A stretch of DNA of 64,000 nt from Lepus europaeus. Its lineage: Eukaryota > Chordata > Mammalia > Lagomorpha > Leporidae. Positions 21,403 through 34,850 of the stretch are shown in pieces. The notes below the pieces were generated by a model, which saw nothing but the letters and a program-made list of their open reading frames with translations, had not been told where the DNA came from and made no database searches. The stretch lies in the NCBI RefSeq assembly GCF_033115175.1, contig NC_084827.1, positions 176,887,401-176,951,400 of the forward strand, given 5' to 3'. Numbering within the stretch: position 1 is the stretch's first letter; every line of letters starts with the position of its first letter. Position numbers and translations under genes: made by a program.

Positions 21403-24400
21403 CCAGGGGCTGGGACCGTGCTCTGATGCCAGAGCCACGAGTGGCAGGTGAGCCAGCCACGCCAGTCTTTGGTGCCCAGCCCGTGATGGGTCAGCAGCAC
21501 ACACTACAACCCTCTTGTTGGGGGCCTGCCTCTGAGCTTGGCTTCTTCTCTCTGAGCCTGTACGCCCGGCAGGTGCAAGCCTGGGGGCAGGTAGAGATTT
21601 CTTGTGACGTGGCCCAGTGCCACGCCAGGACTCCCGTCTGCACCCCGATGTGTGCCCGCCTTTCAGATCCTAATGTACTCCGCTCACACGAGTGTCCGCC
21701 TGAACCCTGACCCCCCCACCCCATGCTTTTCTCAGTTCCTTTGAGGGATCCTGAGGCTGGGCTGCCCCTCCCAGGCTGTCTCAGTAGGACCATGGGTGTC
21801 AGGGAGGGCGGGGCCTGGTCCCATCACCTGACCGGACAGATGCCACACACTGCTGACAGAGAATGGTGAGGGCTCTGACTCTGTCCCCTGTCACCAGTGC
21901 CCTCACTGGGACACTGAGAACATCCACAGACCCAGGCCTCTCTCCCCACAGGACACACAGCCCGGGAGCCACCCAGAGAGTGGTCCTTTAAGCCGTCCAT
22001 TCACGGTGGCCGTGGGACTTCCCAGCCACACGGAAGGAGGGGTCCTGGCTCCGACCCACTCCAGAGCTTGCTGTCTATCACCCTGAGCCCTGGGAAGGGG
22101 TGGGGCTACATGACATCCTGGTCAGGTGACTCAGGCCAGGGGCCAGGTGGCCCCATGCAGGCAGGTGGAGAAACCTCCTGTGCTCCTACAGGTGACGCGA
22201 GCTGTGTGAGGTCTCCAGCCCCACTGGGCGGGTGCTAAAGCTCACCAGCGCCAGGTGAGAGGGAGGCTGCTACTCAGATAAGGTCATCGGAACAAGAGCA
22301 TTCTGGGACGTCAGGCAACAAGCGATCAGAGTGGCTACAACCGGACACGGTGCCAACACCCACTGCAGGCCAGGAGGGGGAGCTGGGTCACTCCCACGCT
22401 GCGGTGGACATGGAGGACGGCACAGCCACCCTGCACGTGGCTCTGTGCCTGGCTTGGTCCCCGCCGTGACACTCAGCAAGTGCACTCCGGGGTACATCAG
22501 GTTGGGGTGACACCATGCCCACGGGGGACAGCTGTGTGTGAACGTCACCTTCAGCTGCGCTCATCAGAGCCCACAGCCTTCTAGATCCACCGGGCGGAGA
22601 TACGCGGGGCACGGAGAAGCGCACGGTCCTGGCTGGTCCCATGGACGCCCACTCAGCTGCACAGAGCAGCCAACCACTGGCCCCGCCTGGTGAGGCTCCA
22701 GGGTTGTGTGTGCGTTGGGGGAAGCTGGACACAAGGCTTACAGGTGCGTGATGGCGCTGAGGTAATAGCGAGGGGCAGGGAGGATCTTGATTGACAGCGG
22801 TCAGGGACAGAGGTCGGGGGAGGGGTTCTGAAGGGATCCTGTGGGGCGGAGCCGTTCAGGCTGCTGCACGCGGGGGCAGTCTCAGACTGAGCCAGGTGAC
22901 AGTGTAGTAGAGATCCCCACCACACTGGCCAATGAGCAGGTGCACACCAGGGCCATGGGTGCCGGCTCCACCAGTGGAGGTGGGCACTGGGCACAGCCTG
23001 TGGTAGCACCTGCCCTGCTGCTCACGACGGCACAGGACCCACAGCCGCACCAGAGTTCAGCTTTAAAAGGCGGGCAAGGGGAGTGGTGACTGCCCGGGCT
23101 GTCCTCCGGCCGACCGTGGGCCATGGAGTTAGGAACCTTTAGCCTCACACAGAACCCATGAGCAGTGCAGGCCAGCCCAGCACCAGGCTCCCCGACCTTT
23201 AGTCAGGTTGTTCCTGGCACAGCAGCCCAGCCAGCAGGGACATGGATGAATAACAGAGGGGGAGGGGCTCCCCGAGAGCTGCAGGTCACCAGCAGGCTGC
23301 ATGGTGGGCACAGGCAGGGAGACGCAGGAGGCCCTGCCTGGGGAGGGCATGTGGGCGTGGCGGGCAGTGAGGCGGCACAGGCGGATCTGAGGGGCTCTGG
23401 GTCAGGGGCCCTGCCTGGGGCTCAGGTGCCGAGGCCTGAGGGGGGGAAGAACTGCTGGGGTGGGCGGTGCTGGGCTCGGCTTGGGGGAGGCATTTCTTCC
23501 TTGAAACGAGGCTGCACGGCAGAAAAGACACAGGACATGCAAGGACCCCTCTTGGCCACATCCAAGGTGTGGCTCAGAAGAGCTAAGTTCATGGCCACGG
23601 TTGGGCACAGACCCCCTGCTCTTCCATCTAGCACAGCCCAGGAACCGCATCAGCCCATCCCCCGCCCAGGCCTGGCAGCCCCGCTCCACTCCCTTCACTG
23701 GCTGTGGGATGGCTCTGGGCCCCCTGTGGGTGGAGCCATCAGGATGCGTCCTGGGTGACCGGCTGACCTCACTTAGCATGGTGGGCTCAAGGCTCACCTG
23801 GGCTGGGGCCTGGGGCAGGGCTGGGCGATGCTGGCCTGCAGGTGAGGACCGTGTCCATGTGTGCACAGGGCCATGCTCTGACACGTGTGTGCGTCCCTCC
23901 TTCTCTGACCCTGCTGTCCCTCTGCTGGACACAGGAGGGATACTTTGAACCCAGCCTGAGGCCACCGAGGCTCTGAGCTCCTTATCACAGGCCGCACTGG
24001 GGCCAGGATCAGTGCTGTGAGCGCACAGACCCTCCCTGGGCTCCACCTGAGTCAGGGAGAAGTTCAAGCACACAGCCCTCTACCCCTTGGAAGGACCCAG
24101 CCCGTGCGCCTGCCATGAGAGCAGACAGTGGGGCCCCGCTAGTGGCATCACCACCCCACAGACACATTGGTCCAGCTTCCTGGGTGCCACGTGGCTCGGA
24201 TAATCCTGGTCGAAAGCGGAGAGGGCGCCGGGCGCTCCCTGGTGCCTCCTTCTCCCATTTCTAGGGCGCTCGTCATCCAGGGGGCAAAGCCAGGCTCCCA
24301 GCCCCAGGTGAGCAAGGCTGACACACCTCCCTTCAGAAGCTGTGATGGAGCCCAGGGGAGCTGTCCCCCAACAAATCCTGCACAAGCAGGTGTCAGCGCT

Positions 24401-24440
24401 GAGTTATAGGTCCCTGCGGCACTGGGGGTGGAGGGGTGGG
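21403..24440. other. Spacer A1, upstream flank of copy 2
   Basis: Long non-repetitive sequence shared by all units. A TTTAAAAGGCGGG box at 23062 is kept in four spacers. Open frames of up to 223 codons exist but lack recognisable domains or exon borders. Confidence 0.5.
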
Positions 24441-24682
24441 GCCGCGCCTCTCCCCGAGGGCGTCCTCTCCATGTCTGCTTCAGACTGGGTCCTTCTTTGT
24501 CAGGACCCTGCCCCAGGCAGCGCACCACACCCAGTCTCTCCCCCACCAGCAGCACCCAAGGTCACGGGGAGGGGTGGGTGCGGTGGCTCCTGGGGAAAAG
24601 CCCTCCGCCATTTAAACCCAGGCAGCTCCTGCAGTCCCTGGAGCCTGGCGTCTCGACCTGGTCACAACACCGCCATCCAGAC
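24441..24682 (+). promoter_or_regulatory. Proximal promoter of copy 2
   Basis: Same layout as copy 1, with GGGGTGGAGGGGTGGGGC and a complete CCATTTAAACCC box at about 24608-24619, some 65 bases before the ATG. Confidence 0.5.
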
Positions 24683-27501
24683 ATGCAGGGGGCCTGGCTG
24701 CTGTCGGTGCTGCTGCTGCTGCTGGGCCCCAGGCCTCAGCCTGCCCTGGGCGTCATCCCGGGTAAGGAGCCCGGAGCGCCCTGCCCCCACACAGCCTGCT
24801 CCCCCCCCCCCCCCCCCCGGCGGCTGACCTTGCCTCCCTCTCCCCACCAGAGGAAGAAGAGGACCCCAACTTTTGGAACCAAAAGGCCAAGGAGGCCCTG
24901 GCCACTGCCAGGAAACAACTGCCTAGCCAGACGGCCGCCAAGAACCTCATCCTCTTCCTGGGAGATGGTGAGAGGCAGCACCCGTGCACCCCACGGCCCT
25001 CCCAGCCCAGGCACCACGGCCACGGGGCACTGATGGGGCCCTGTTCACTTAGGGATGGGGGTTTCCACGGTGACGGCCGCACGGATCCTGAAGGGGCAGA
25101 TGACTGGCAACCTGGGACCTGAGACACCCCTGGCCATGGACCACTTCCCCTACCTGGCTCTGTCCAAGGTAAGGGCTGGGCCACCCTCAGCAGAGGGCTG
25201 AGGGTGGGGCAGGGAGCCGGGCAGGAGGGCGAGACCTGGGCGCTGGGGTCAGGGAGGGACTGGGGGCACTGGGGACAGGTCTCAGCAGAGCTGGGGGGGG
25301 GCTCCGTCTCGGTCTCTGCAGACATACAGCGTGGACAGACAGGTGCCCGACAGCGCTGGCACAGCCACAGCCTACTTGTGCGGGGTCAAGGCTAACTACA
25401 GGACCATCGGCCTGAGCGCAGCCGCCCGCTACGACCAGTGCAACACAACCTGGGGCAACGAGGTGCTCTCGGTGATGTACAGGGCCAAGAAGGCAGGTGG
25501 GCTGGGCACACGGCGTGGGATGGGGAAGGGGAGACACCTGAGCCCCACGCTGACCTGTGCCTCCCTCAGGGAAGTCCGTGTGAGTGGTGACCACCACACG
25601 GGTGCAGGACGCCTCGCCAGCTGGCACCTACGCACACACGGTGAACCGCGACTGGTACTCGGACGCCGACATGCCTGCCTCGGCGCGGCAGGAGGGCTGC
25701 CAGGACATCGCCACGCAGCTCATCTCCAACATGGACATCGACGTGCGCCTCGTTCCTGGGGAGGGGCGGGGCACCCACGGGCCACAGGCCAGGCAGCCTG
25801 AACTCCCCGCCCTGCCAGGGACTTTGGGTGGGGCAGCAGGGGGGATAGGGTAGAAGACCCAGCCTAGAATGGCCCATTCTCAAGACCTGGTGGGAGCAGG
25901 AGTGGGAGGGTGGGAGGGGCATTTCCAGCCCTGCTGACAACCAACTTGCCCTGTTGCTGGCCACAGGTGATCCTGGGTGGGGGCCGCAAGTACATGTTTC
26001 CCAGGGGTACCCCAGACCCTGAGTACCCAACTGACCCCAGCCAGAACGGGACCAGGTTGGATGGGCGGAACCTGGTGGAGGAGTGGCTGACAAAGCACCA
26101 GGTGAGGGGCGGCAGGGGCGGGGCCCAGCAGGAGGAGGGCGGGGCTGGGGTGTCAGGCCTGGGCTGAGGTCTGGCTGTGTCCCTCCAGGGGGCCCGGTAC
26201 GTGTGGAACCGTGCAGAGCTCCTGCAGGCGACTCAGGATTCCAGCGTGACCCACCTCATGGGTAACAGCCCCCCCCTCTGCCCTGGCAGCCCCCGACCCC
26301 CTGAAACCCCCGATGTGCCCCTCTCATGGCGCCCCCTGCTGGCCCTCACCCAGCCTTTGTCCCTCAGGCCTCTTTGAGCCCTGGGAAATGAAATATGAGA
26401 CCGAGCGAGACCCTGAGCAGGACCCCTCCCTGTTGGAGATGACCGAGGCCGCTGTGCACCTGCTGAACCGGAACCCCCGCGGCTTCTACCTCTTCGTGGA
26501 GGGTGAGGGCCGGCCCCACCCCAGAGCAGAGGAGGGTGGGAGGCTCAGGGTCAAGGGTCAGCCTCCACCTGTCTGTCCTGCAGGGGGCCGCATCGACCAC
26601 GGTCACCACGCAAGCAATGCTTTTCGGGCGCTCACTGAGACCATCATGTTCGACTCTGCCATTGAGAGGGCGGGCCAGCTCACCAGCGAGCAGGACACGC
26701 TGACCCTGGTCACCGCCGACCACTCCCACGTCTTCACCTTTGGGGGCTACACACTGAGGGGCAGCTCCATCTTCGGTAGGCCGGGGACCCTGTCAGGTTC
26801 TGCTGCACTCAGGGGGGTGGACGGTCCCCGCCCCCGCTCCCCCACCAGTCTAACGGGAGCTGTATGAGCACCTGCTTCTCAGGGTCCTCGTGAGGGTTCG
26901 GCCGGGACAGAGGCAGCAGGTGCAGGCGCGTGGCACCAGGATCCAGCCTGACACTGCTGTCAGCGAGACCTCAAGTGTCCACCCCTCCCCCTGCAGGGCT
27001 GGCCCAGGACAAGGCCCAGGACGGCAAGAACTACACCTCCATCCTGTATGGCAACGGCCCAGGCTACGCGGTGAGAGGCGGCAGCCGCAGGGACGTGAAC
27101 GAGAGCCAGAGCAGTGAGTGCTGCGGAAGGGGCTGGCTGGGGGCTGGGTGGGGTGAGCACACAAGAGCAGGCTGCCTTGTGACCGCCGTGCTCTTGCAGG
27201 GGACCCCGAGTACCTGCAGCAGTCAGCCGTGCCCCTGTCGTCCGAGACCCACGCCGGCGAGGACGTGGCTGTGCTGGCGCGCGGGCCGCAGGCGCACCTG
27301 GTGCATGGTGTGCAGGAGCAGAGCTACCTCGCCCATGTCATGGCCTTCGCCGCCTGCCTGGAGCCCTACACCGACTGTGCCCTGCTGCCCCCCGGCGGCC
27401 ACACCAACTCCGCCAGCCCGGGGCCAGCCGCGGGCCCCTGGCTTCTGATGCTGGCGGGGATGTTGCTGCAGCTGTTCCTGCTGGGGGCGGCGGCGCCCTG
27501 A
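24683..27501 (+). pseudogene. ALPI-like: Intestinal-type alkaline phosphatase copy 2, nonsense in exon 5
   Basis: Exons are 24683-24761, 24851-24967, 25053-25168, 25322-25496, 25570-25742, 25967-26101, 26189-26261, 26368-26502, 26584-26775, 26997-27113 and 27200-27501, with all borders GT-AG. In exon 5 the codon after GKSV is TGA (25581-25583), where copies 1, 3 and 4 have GGG or GGA for Gly. This is codon 167 of 538. The product would end before Ser155, Arg166, Glu311 and every zinc ligand after Ser92, so it should be inactive. The rest of the frame is open, so the loss is recent. It carries Asp rather than His at mature position 153. From exon 9 to about 450 bases past the stop it appears identical to copy 1. 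AATAAA lies at 27643-27648. Confidence 0.88.
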
Positions 27502-28023
27502 CCCGCCCGGCTCCCACCACAGGGTCCAGTGCGGGGCTCCTGCGCCCACCCCCCAAGGGGTTCCCTCCTGGGCCATCAGGATGTCCTCAGTCCTGTCCCT
27601 GCCTGGCCTGCCACCTCCGGGCCCCTCCCACACTTCTCCTGCAATAAAGCCTTGCCTCCAGCCTTGCTTCTCCTTGCCTCCTGGCCATGCGACCCCTCTT
27701 TGGGCGGGACTGCAGGGTACCTGGGAGGTGGAGGCCGGGACACCCACACCATCAGCTCTCTGGAGCACCACCTCCCACTCCATCTGCAGCCATGCGCACC
27801 CCAGGGGAGTGTTCGCCTTGGGCCACCCAGTCAGCCCCAGTTCTAGCACTGCTTGGCCAAGCAGCCCCCAGCCCCACAGGCCCACCCTTAGCCACAGCCC
27901 ACCCTGCCTGGCTCCACCCCGGGATCCCATACAGGCACATTGGGAGGCTCAGCACGCCCAGCTTCCAGCCAGCCTGCAGGAGCCCCGCTAGACCAGGAGG
28001 CTGCCCCTCACCCCTACTCCGGC

Positions 28024-28426
28024 CCACCTCACCTGGGCTCCGCTGGGGCTGGGAAGTGCCCAAGGACAGAGGGCACAGCTTGCCCATGGGGCAGCAGACT
28101 ATGTCCAGACTGACCCAGTTGGCCTGGCACTGTCCCTGCCCCCCCACCCCCACTCCTACCCCCACTCCTGGTCCAGCTCAGGCAGCAGCTCACATAATGC
28201 CGGGACAGGTGCAGCTCGGGATGACCGCCCCCCGCCCTCCCAGGTCACTATGTGGGACACCGGGGCCAGACAACACAGCAGGTGTCCAGCCAAAGTGCCC
28301 ACCTCACCCTGCCTGCCCTCCAGGCCTGGTCGAAGTCACAGGGCAGGGGGGTCTCCTGCAGCTGCAGCTTGGACACTGAGCTGACATCTCTGGGAAGGTC
28401 CTTGTACGGGGTGTGGCCGGCACAGC
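28024..28426 (-). pseudogene. ECEL1P: ECEL1-pseudogene remnant after copy 2
   Basis: Same fragment as after copy 1, with the decayed GACACTGAGCTGACATC segment near 28371-28387. It has a small extra CCCCCACTCCTA duplication near 28145. Confidence 0.62.
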
Positions 28427-28945
28427 TGAAAACACAGGGTGTGATCCCCAAGATCTCCCCAGGGTAGGAGACAGGAGACTGGGAAAAACTACACAATTGT
28501 AATCTCCGAGAGGACACATAGCTGGAGCCAGAGACAAAGGAAGGAAAGTGGACCCGACACTGACCTTGAAACGCGACTGCTCCCTATCATCTGGTGAAGC
28601 CGCTGTGCCGGTCAGCTTGTCTAGGGAGGGACGGTGTCCTGAGCTCTGCTTCTGGAACTCCAGTCCCAAATCTGCCCCAGGTACCTCTTTCATAAACACA
28701 CCGGACCCAGCGACCACTCGACGTGCGGCCCAAAGTCACGCAGGCTGCAACTCAAACGCACCAGCGCTGTAACAGCTGAGGGGCGATGCTGCTGACCCTG
28801 GAGGTATCGGGAGGTACTGGGGCTGGATGCTCGGTTCTCAGGAGGCGACCCCAGCGGAGCCTCCTGGGGTTCACACACTGCTCTGGATGCTCCACTGTCT
28901 CTGGTGCCCGCTTGAGGGAGGGAGTTTGCCACCCCAGGTGGCATC

Positions 28946-30214
28946 TGTAACAGTCAGATGGTGTTGAGTCTGCTCAAGAGACCTGAGTACTGCACACTTC
29001 CGTGCAAGACAGGCTACTCCAATTTCTCACCCAGTGTGGCCCCCTTGGCATCCAATCTCAGTTCCCTGTCCAGGTGTTATTCTGTCCTTAGGACTGGTTG
29101 TCCAAAGTTCTCGTTTGTCTCAAAGGGTGAAATTCAGTTTCTCGTGAGCTGTGTCTTTCTGTAATCATCCTGTGCCTTTCTTGCTATATTCATTGCCCAG
29201 TGCACCTGCTGTGACCACGCCCCGCCGCCCCGGCCCCTCCCTTCCTGCAGCCCTGGCCAGCCCGGCCCCCTGGGCTCTGTCCCCTGGGGCAGCTGCATCC
29301 CCTGTGTGGGCTTTGCTTTGCAGAGAGGCCTGCGTGTGAGGGTGCAGCGTGGTCTCTCTGGGGGTGCGGCCAGCCCCGTGGCGGGGAACGGGAGTGGAAG
29401 GGTCTCCTCCAAGCGCGGGCTTGGTGCTGCTCCTGGTGCTGGGGAGACGCCAGCGCCTGAGTCTGGTGTAGCAGGGCTCTAGGGGCAGGGGTACCTCCCG
29501 GGACGAGGCTCGGTGCTCAGCGGCCGCGGGAGCCTGCCGTCGGCTCCGGGCTCCAGCCCGGGTTTGCTCGCTGACACCTGTGCAGTGAGGGCTGCTGTGA
29601 TGGAGCAGCTCCAGGAAGCCTGGCTCATGGCTGGGCCCGCGGTACATCCCAGCCGCCTCAGCCTGGGTGGAGGCCGGGACGCGAAGAGCTTGGGCCGTGG
29701 AGGCAGTGGGGCAGCCGACCCCGCTGTCAGGCCCCTGGGACTGTGCCCGGGAGAGGTGGGGTGCGGGGGACCCAGGTTCCGGCTCTGGCTCTGGTGGCCG
29801 CGGCTCCCTCAGGGGCTGTGCTGATGGCCGTGTCCGGATATAGTTTATTTTTTCTACGTTTGAATTCTGTGTTGTAGATTTATGTAAAATACATTTCTTT
29901 TTGCACACAAAGTTTTCATGTCTTGTAAAAAAAAACAAGGATTGGTTGTCATTCTGGCCTCCTGATTAGTCGTTCATTATCCCTGCCTTCTGTTGGGTTG
30001 TTGGTCTCTTCCCCTGATTGGTTTAATCTGTGCTCACTTTCAGAAAGGGGCCAATCAGAGGGGGCCACTTTGTGTATAAAAGAGCCAGCACTGGCAGGCT
30101 TCTTCAGCAACTCCTGTCTTGCAGGCCCCTCCTGACTGCTGGCCAGGTCTCTCTCTGTTCACTGCCCCTGTCTGCTGGACATCTCCGACCCGAGACGAGA
30201 ACAGAGGGGCCTTC
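28946..30214 (+). mobile_element. LTR-like block split by an insertion (fossil)
   Basis: Copy of the block described after gene 1, with the same interrupting retrocopy. The TATA box TGTATAAAAGAG is near 30072. Confidence 0.38.
29103..29937 (+). pseudogene. Retrocopy-like insertion (second spacer)
   Basis: Flanked by the same imperfect 13-bp duplication at 29090-29102 and 29938-29950, with a poly(A) run at about 29927-29935. Confidence 0.58.
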
Positions 30215-30219
30215 ATCGT

Positions 30220-31200
30220 TCAGCCACAAGAGGGCACCCGAACTCACTGAATTCCCACCCAAAGGCCAAAGAATGGCCATGCCAGGCACCTCTGTCACCG
30301 CCCTAACAGCACCCACACCCAGCCCCTTCTTCCAGAGGAACTGCGGGAACCCCTCCCGCGAGTGCCCGGCCTCGGGCTGCAGGGGGCGCCCTTCCCGGGC
30401 CCTGTCCATCCTCAGGTCCTCTGCCTGCAGAGTCACTGGCAGGGTTTGGGCCTGGGAGCCAGGGCAGCCCCAGGGCTCTCTCCCTCTGCTCCAAACCTGG
30501 GCCACTGCGGCTCCCGCGGAGCCGCCGGACACCGGGCGCTGCTGCCCTGGGCACGCGCTGCCCTCGGCGCCGCACCGTGCGGTCAGCACAGGGAGCACTG
30601 GGCACAGTACAGCCCTTGCGCGGTGCTGCACGCTCGCAGCCTCACATAGCCACCCGCTCTGCTCCAGGCGCGGTGAGTTGGAGCATGGGCGCCGCCTGGA
30701 GCCCCTGGGCCCCGCACCTGTCCACCTCAAGCCTGGGACTGGCTGGGAGCCCGCGGTCAAACCTGAGCCGCAGAGGGGCCGCCTCTCACCTGGGGCAGAG
30801 GACTCGGTTTCAGGAGGACCCCACCTGGGGATGCACCACGCACCCCGCGAATGACCTCGGGGGTTCGGGTGCTGGTGCAGCGCAGGCAGCCAGGGGGACA
30901 GGACTACCTCCCTTTTGTGGGCAAAACCCCACCCAGTTAGGCACCACGCCTCTGCCTGGAGAAGTGTTCAACAAGGAAGACCGCATGGGCGGGGCGGCCT
31001 CGGGGTCAGGCACTCCTCAGAGCGCCCGCGTTCCCGTCTTGGCCCTGGCCCTGATCCAATGGTGAGATGGTGAGGACTCAAGTGCTAGGGTTCTGGCCAC
31101 GCGTGCGCGAGACCTGGCTTGGGTTCCCAGCACCCAGATTGAGCCCCGGCCCAGTCCCTCCCACCGTGGGCATTTGGAGCGTGAAGCAAATGAGAGTTCT
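30220..31200. other. Spacer B2, GC-rich, no gene recognised
   Basis: B-type form: TGCCCTGGGCACGCGCTGCC near 30543 replaces the A-type stretch of 19742. Nothing coding is recognised. Confidence 0.5.
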
Positions 31201-31251
31201 CTCTCTAAATCCCTCTCTCTGTTTCTTTTTTCTTTTCTCTCTCTCTCTCTC

Positions 31252-31581
31252 TTTTTTTTTTTTTTTTGACAGGCAGAGTGGACAGTGAGAGAGAGAGAGA
31301 CAGAGAGAAAGGTCTTCTTTCCATTGGTTCACCCCACAATGGCGGCTGCGGCCGGCGCACCGCACTGATCCGAAGCCAGGAGCCAGGTGCTTCTCCTGGT
31401 CTCCCATGTGGGTGCAGGGCCCAAGCACTTGGGCCATCCTCCACTGCACTCCTGGGCCACAGCAGAGAGCTGGGCTGGAAGAGGGGCGTCCGGGACAGAA
31501 TCCAGCGCCCTGACCGGGACTAGAACCCCGGGTGCTAGAGCTGCAGGCAGAGGATTAGCCTATTGAGCTGCGGCACCGGCC
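31252..31581 (-). mobile_element. Single CSINE of spacer B2 (minus)
   Basis: Poly-T, GACAGGCAGAGTGGACAGTG, ending GCACCGGCC. It corresponds to CSINE 2 of the A spacers; the second nested SINE is absent. Confidence 0.9.
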
Positions 31582-31608
31582 ATCTCTGTTTCCAAAATAC
31601 ATTAACTA

Positions 31609-31838
31609 CTTTTTTTTTTTTTTTTGTAAGCGTCACTTATTGGACAGTGACAGGCACACAGAGAGAAGAGACAGAAATGCCTTCCATCTTCTGGTTTACT
31701 TCCTAAATGGACACAAAAGCCAGAGCTGGGCCAAGCCAAAGCCAGGAGCCAGGAGCTCCATCCAGGTCTCCCACGTGGGCCATCTTCTACTGCTTTCCCA
31801 GGCACATTAGCAGGGAACCGGATCTGGAGCACCGTGGC
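31609..31838 (-). mobile_element. Older CSINE fragment of spacer B2 (minus)
   Basis: Same element and position as 21173-21400, with a longer T run. Confidence 0.8.
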
Positions 31839-31839
31839 C

Positions 31840-34800
31840 AGGGGCTGGGACCGTGCTCTGATGCCAGAGCCACGAGTGGCAGGTGAGCCAGCCACGCCAG
31901 TCTTTGGTGCCCAGCCCATGATGGGTCAGCAGCACACACTACAACCCTCTTGTTGGGGGCCTGCCTCTGAGCTTGGCAGCTTCTCTCTGGGCCCGGATGC
32001 CAGGCAGGTGCAAGCCTGGGGGCAGGTAGAGATTTCTGGTGACGTGGCCCAGTGCCACGCCAGGACTCCCGGCTGCACCCCGATGTGTGCCCGCCTTTCA
32101 GATCCTAATGTACTCTGCTCACACGAGTGTCTGCCTGAACCCTGACCCCCCCACCCATGCTTTTCTCAGTTCCTTTGAGAGATCCTGAGGCTGGGCTGCC
32201 CCTCCCAGGCTGTCTCAGTAGGACCATGGGTGTCAGGGAGGGCGGGGCCTGGTCCCATCACCTGACCGGACAGATGCCACACACTGCTGACAGAGAATGG
32301 TGAGGGCTCTGACTCTGTCCCCTGTCACCAGTGCCCTCACTGGGACCCTGAGAACGTCCACAGACCCAGGCCTCTCTCCCCACAGGACACACAGCCCGGG
32401 AGCCACCCAGAGAGTGGTCCTTTAAGCCGTCCATTCACGGTGGCTGTGGGAGTTCCCAGCCACACGGAAGGAGGGGTCCTCGGCTCCGACACACTCCAGA
32501 GCTTGCTGTCTATCACCCTGAGCCCTGGGAAGGGGTGGGGCTACATGACATCCTGGTCAGGTGACTCAGGCCAGGGACCAGGTGGCCCCGTGCAGGCAGG
32601 TGGAGAAACCTCCTGTGCTCCTACAGGTGACGCGAGCTGTGTGGGGGTCTCCAGCCCCACTGGGCGTGTGCTAAAGCTCACCAGCGCAAGGTGAGAGGGA
32701 GGCTGCTACTCAGATAGGTCATCGAAACAAGAGCATTCTGGGACGTCAGGCAACAAGCGATCAGAGTGGCTACAACCGGACACGGTGCCAACACCCAGTG
32801 CAGGCCAGGAGGGGGAGTTGGGTCACTCCCACGCTGCGGTGGACATGGAGGACGGCACAGCCACCCTGCACGTGGCTCTGTGCCTGTCTTGGTCCCCGCC
32901 GTGACACTCAGCAAGTGCACTCCGGGGTCCATCAGGTTGGGGTGACACCATGCCCACAGGGGACAGCTGTGTGTGAACGTCACCTTCAGCTGCACTCATC
33001 AGAGCCCACAGCCTTCTAGATCCACTGGGCAGAGCTACTGCGGTTCACGGAGAAGCGCATGGTCCAGGCCGGTCCCATGGACGCCCACTCAGCTGCACAG
33101 AGCAGCCAACCACTGGCCCCGTCTGGTGAGGCTCCAGGGTTGTGTGTGGTGGGGGGAGCTGGACACAAGGCTTACAGGTGCGTGATGGCGCTGAGGTAAT
33201 AGCGAGGGGGAGGGAGGATCTTGATTGACAGCGGTCAGGGACAGAGGTCGGGGGAGGGGTTCTGAAGGGATCCTGTGGGGCAGAGCCGTTCAGGGTCCTG
33301 CACGCGGGGGCAGTCTCAGACTGAGCCAGGTGACAGTGTAGTAGAGATCCCCGCCACACTGGCCAATGAGCAGGTGCACACCAGGGCCATGGGTGCCGGC
33401 TCCACCAGTGGAGGTGGGCACTGGGCACAGCCTGTGGTAGCACCTGCCCTGCTGCTCACGACGGCACAGGACCCACAGCCGCACCAGAGTTCAGCTTTAA
33501 AAGGCGGGCAAGGGGAGTGGTGACTGCCCGGGCTGTCCTCCGGCCGACCGTGGGCCGTGGAGTCGGGAACCTTTAGCCTCGCACAGAACCCATGAGCAGT
33601 GCAGGCCAGCCCAGCACCAGGCTCCCTGACCTTTAGTCAGGTTGTTCCTGGCACAGCAGCCCAGCCAGCAGGGACATGGATGAATAACAGAGGGGGAGGG
33701 GCTCCCCGAGAGCTGCAGGTCACCAGCAGGCAGCGTGGTGGGCACAGGCAGGGAGACCCAGGAGGCCCTGCCTGGGGAGGGCATGTGGGCGTGGCGGGCA
33801 GTGAGGCGGCACAGGCGGATCTGAGGGGCTCTGGGTCAGGGGCCCTGCCTGGGGCTCAGGTGCCGAGGCCTGAGGGGGGGAAGAACTGCTGGGGTGGGCA
33901 GTGCTGGGCATGGCTTGGGGGAGGCATTTCTTCCTTGAAACGAGCCTGAATTGGGGAAAAGACACAGGACATGCAAGGACCCCTCTTGGCCACATCCAAG
34001 GTGTGGCTCAGAAGAGCTAAGTTCATGGCCACGGTTGGGCACAGACCCCCTGCTTTTCCATCTAGCACAGCCCAGGAACCGCATCCGCCCATCCCCCGCC
34101 CAGGCCTGGCAGCCCCGCTCCACTCCCTTCACTGGCAGTGGGATGGCTCTGGGCCCCCTGTGGGTGGAGCCATCAGGATTCGTCCTGGGTGACTGGCTGA
34201 CCTCACTTAGCATGGTGGGCTCAAGGCTCACCTGGGCTGGGGCCTGGGGCAGGGCTGGGCAATGCTGGCCTGCAGGTGAGGGCCGTGTCCATGTGTGCAC
34301 GCTGCCATGCTCTGACACGTGTGTGCGTCCCCTCCTGCTCTGACCCTGCTGTCCCTCCGCTGGACACAGGAGGGATACTTTGAACCCAGCCTGAGGCCAC
34401 CGAGGCTCTGAGCTCCTTATCACAGGCCGCACTGGGGCCAGGATCAGCGCTGTGAGCGCACAGACCCTCCCTGGGCTCCTCTGCCTGAGTTCAAGCACAC
34501 AGCCCTCTACCCCTTGGAAGGACCCAGCCCGTGCGCCTGCCATGAGAGCAGACAGTGGGGCCCCGCTAGTGGCATCACCACCCCACAGACACATTGGTCC
34601 AGCTTCCTGGGTGCCACGTGGCTCGGATAATCCTGGTCGAAAGCAGAGAGGGCGCCGGGCGCTCCCTGGTGCCTCCTTCTCCCATTTCTAGGGCGCTAGA
34701 AACCAGGCTCCCAGCCCCAGGTGAGCAAGGCTGACACACCTCCCTTCAGAAGCTGTGATGGAGCCCAGGGGAGCTGTCCCCCAACAAATCCTGCACAAGC

Positions 34801-34850
34801 AGGTGTCAGCGCTGAGTTATAGGTCCCTGCTGCACTGGGGGTGGAGGGGT
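31840..34850. other. Spacer B2, upstream flank of copy 3
   Basis: Closely similar to the flanks of other copies. It has the B-type phrase GGGCCCGGATGCCAGGCAGG near 31987. The TTTAAAAGGCGGG box is at 33496. No gene recognised. Confidence 0.5.
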
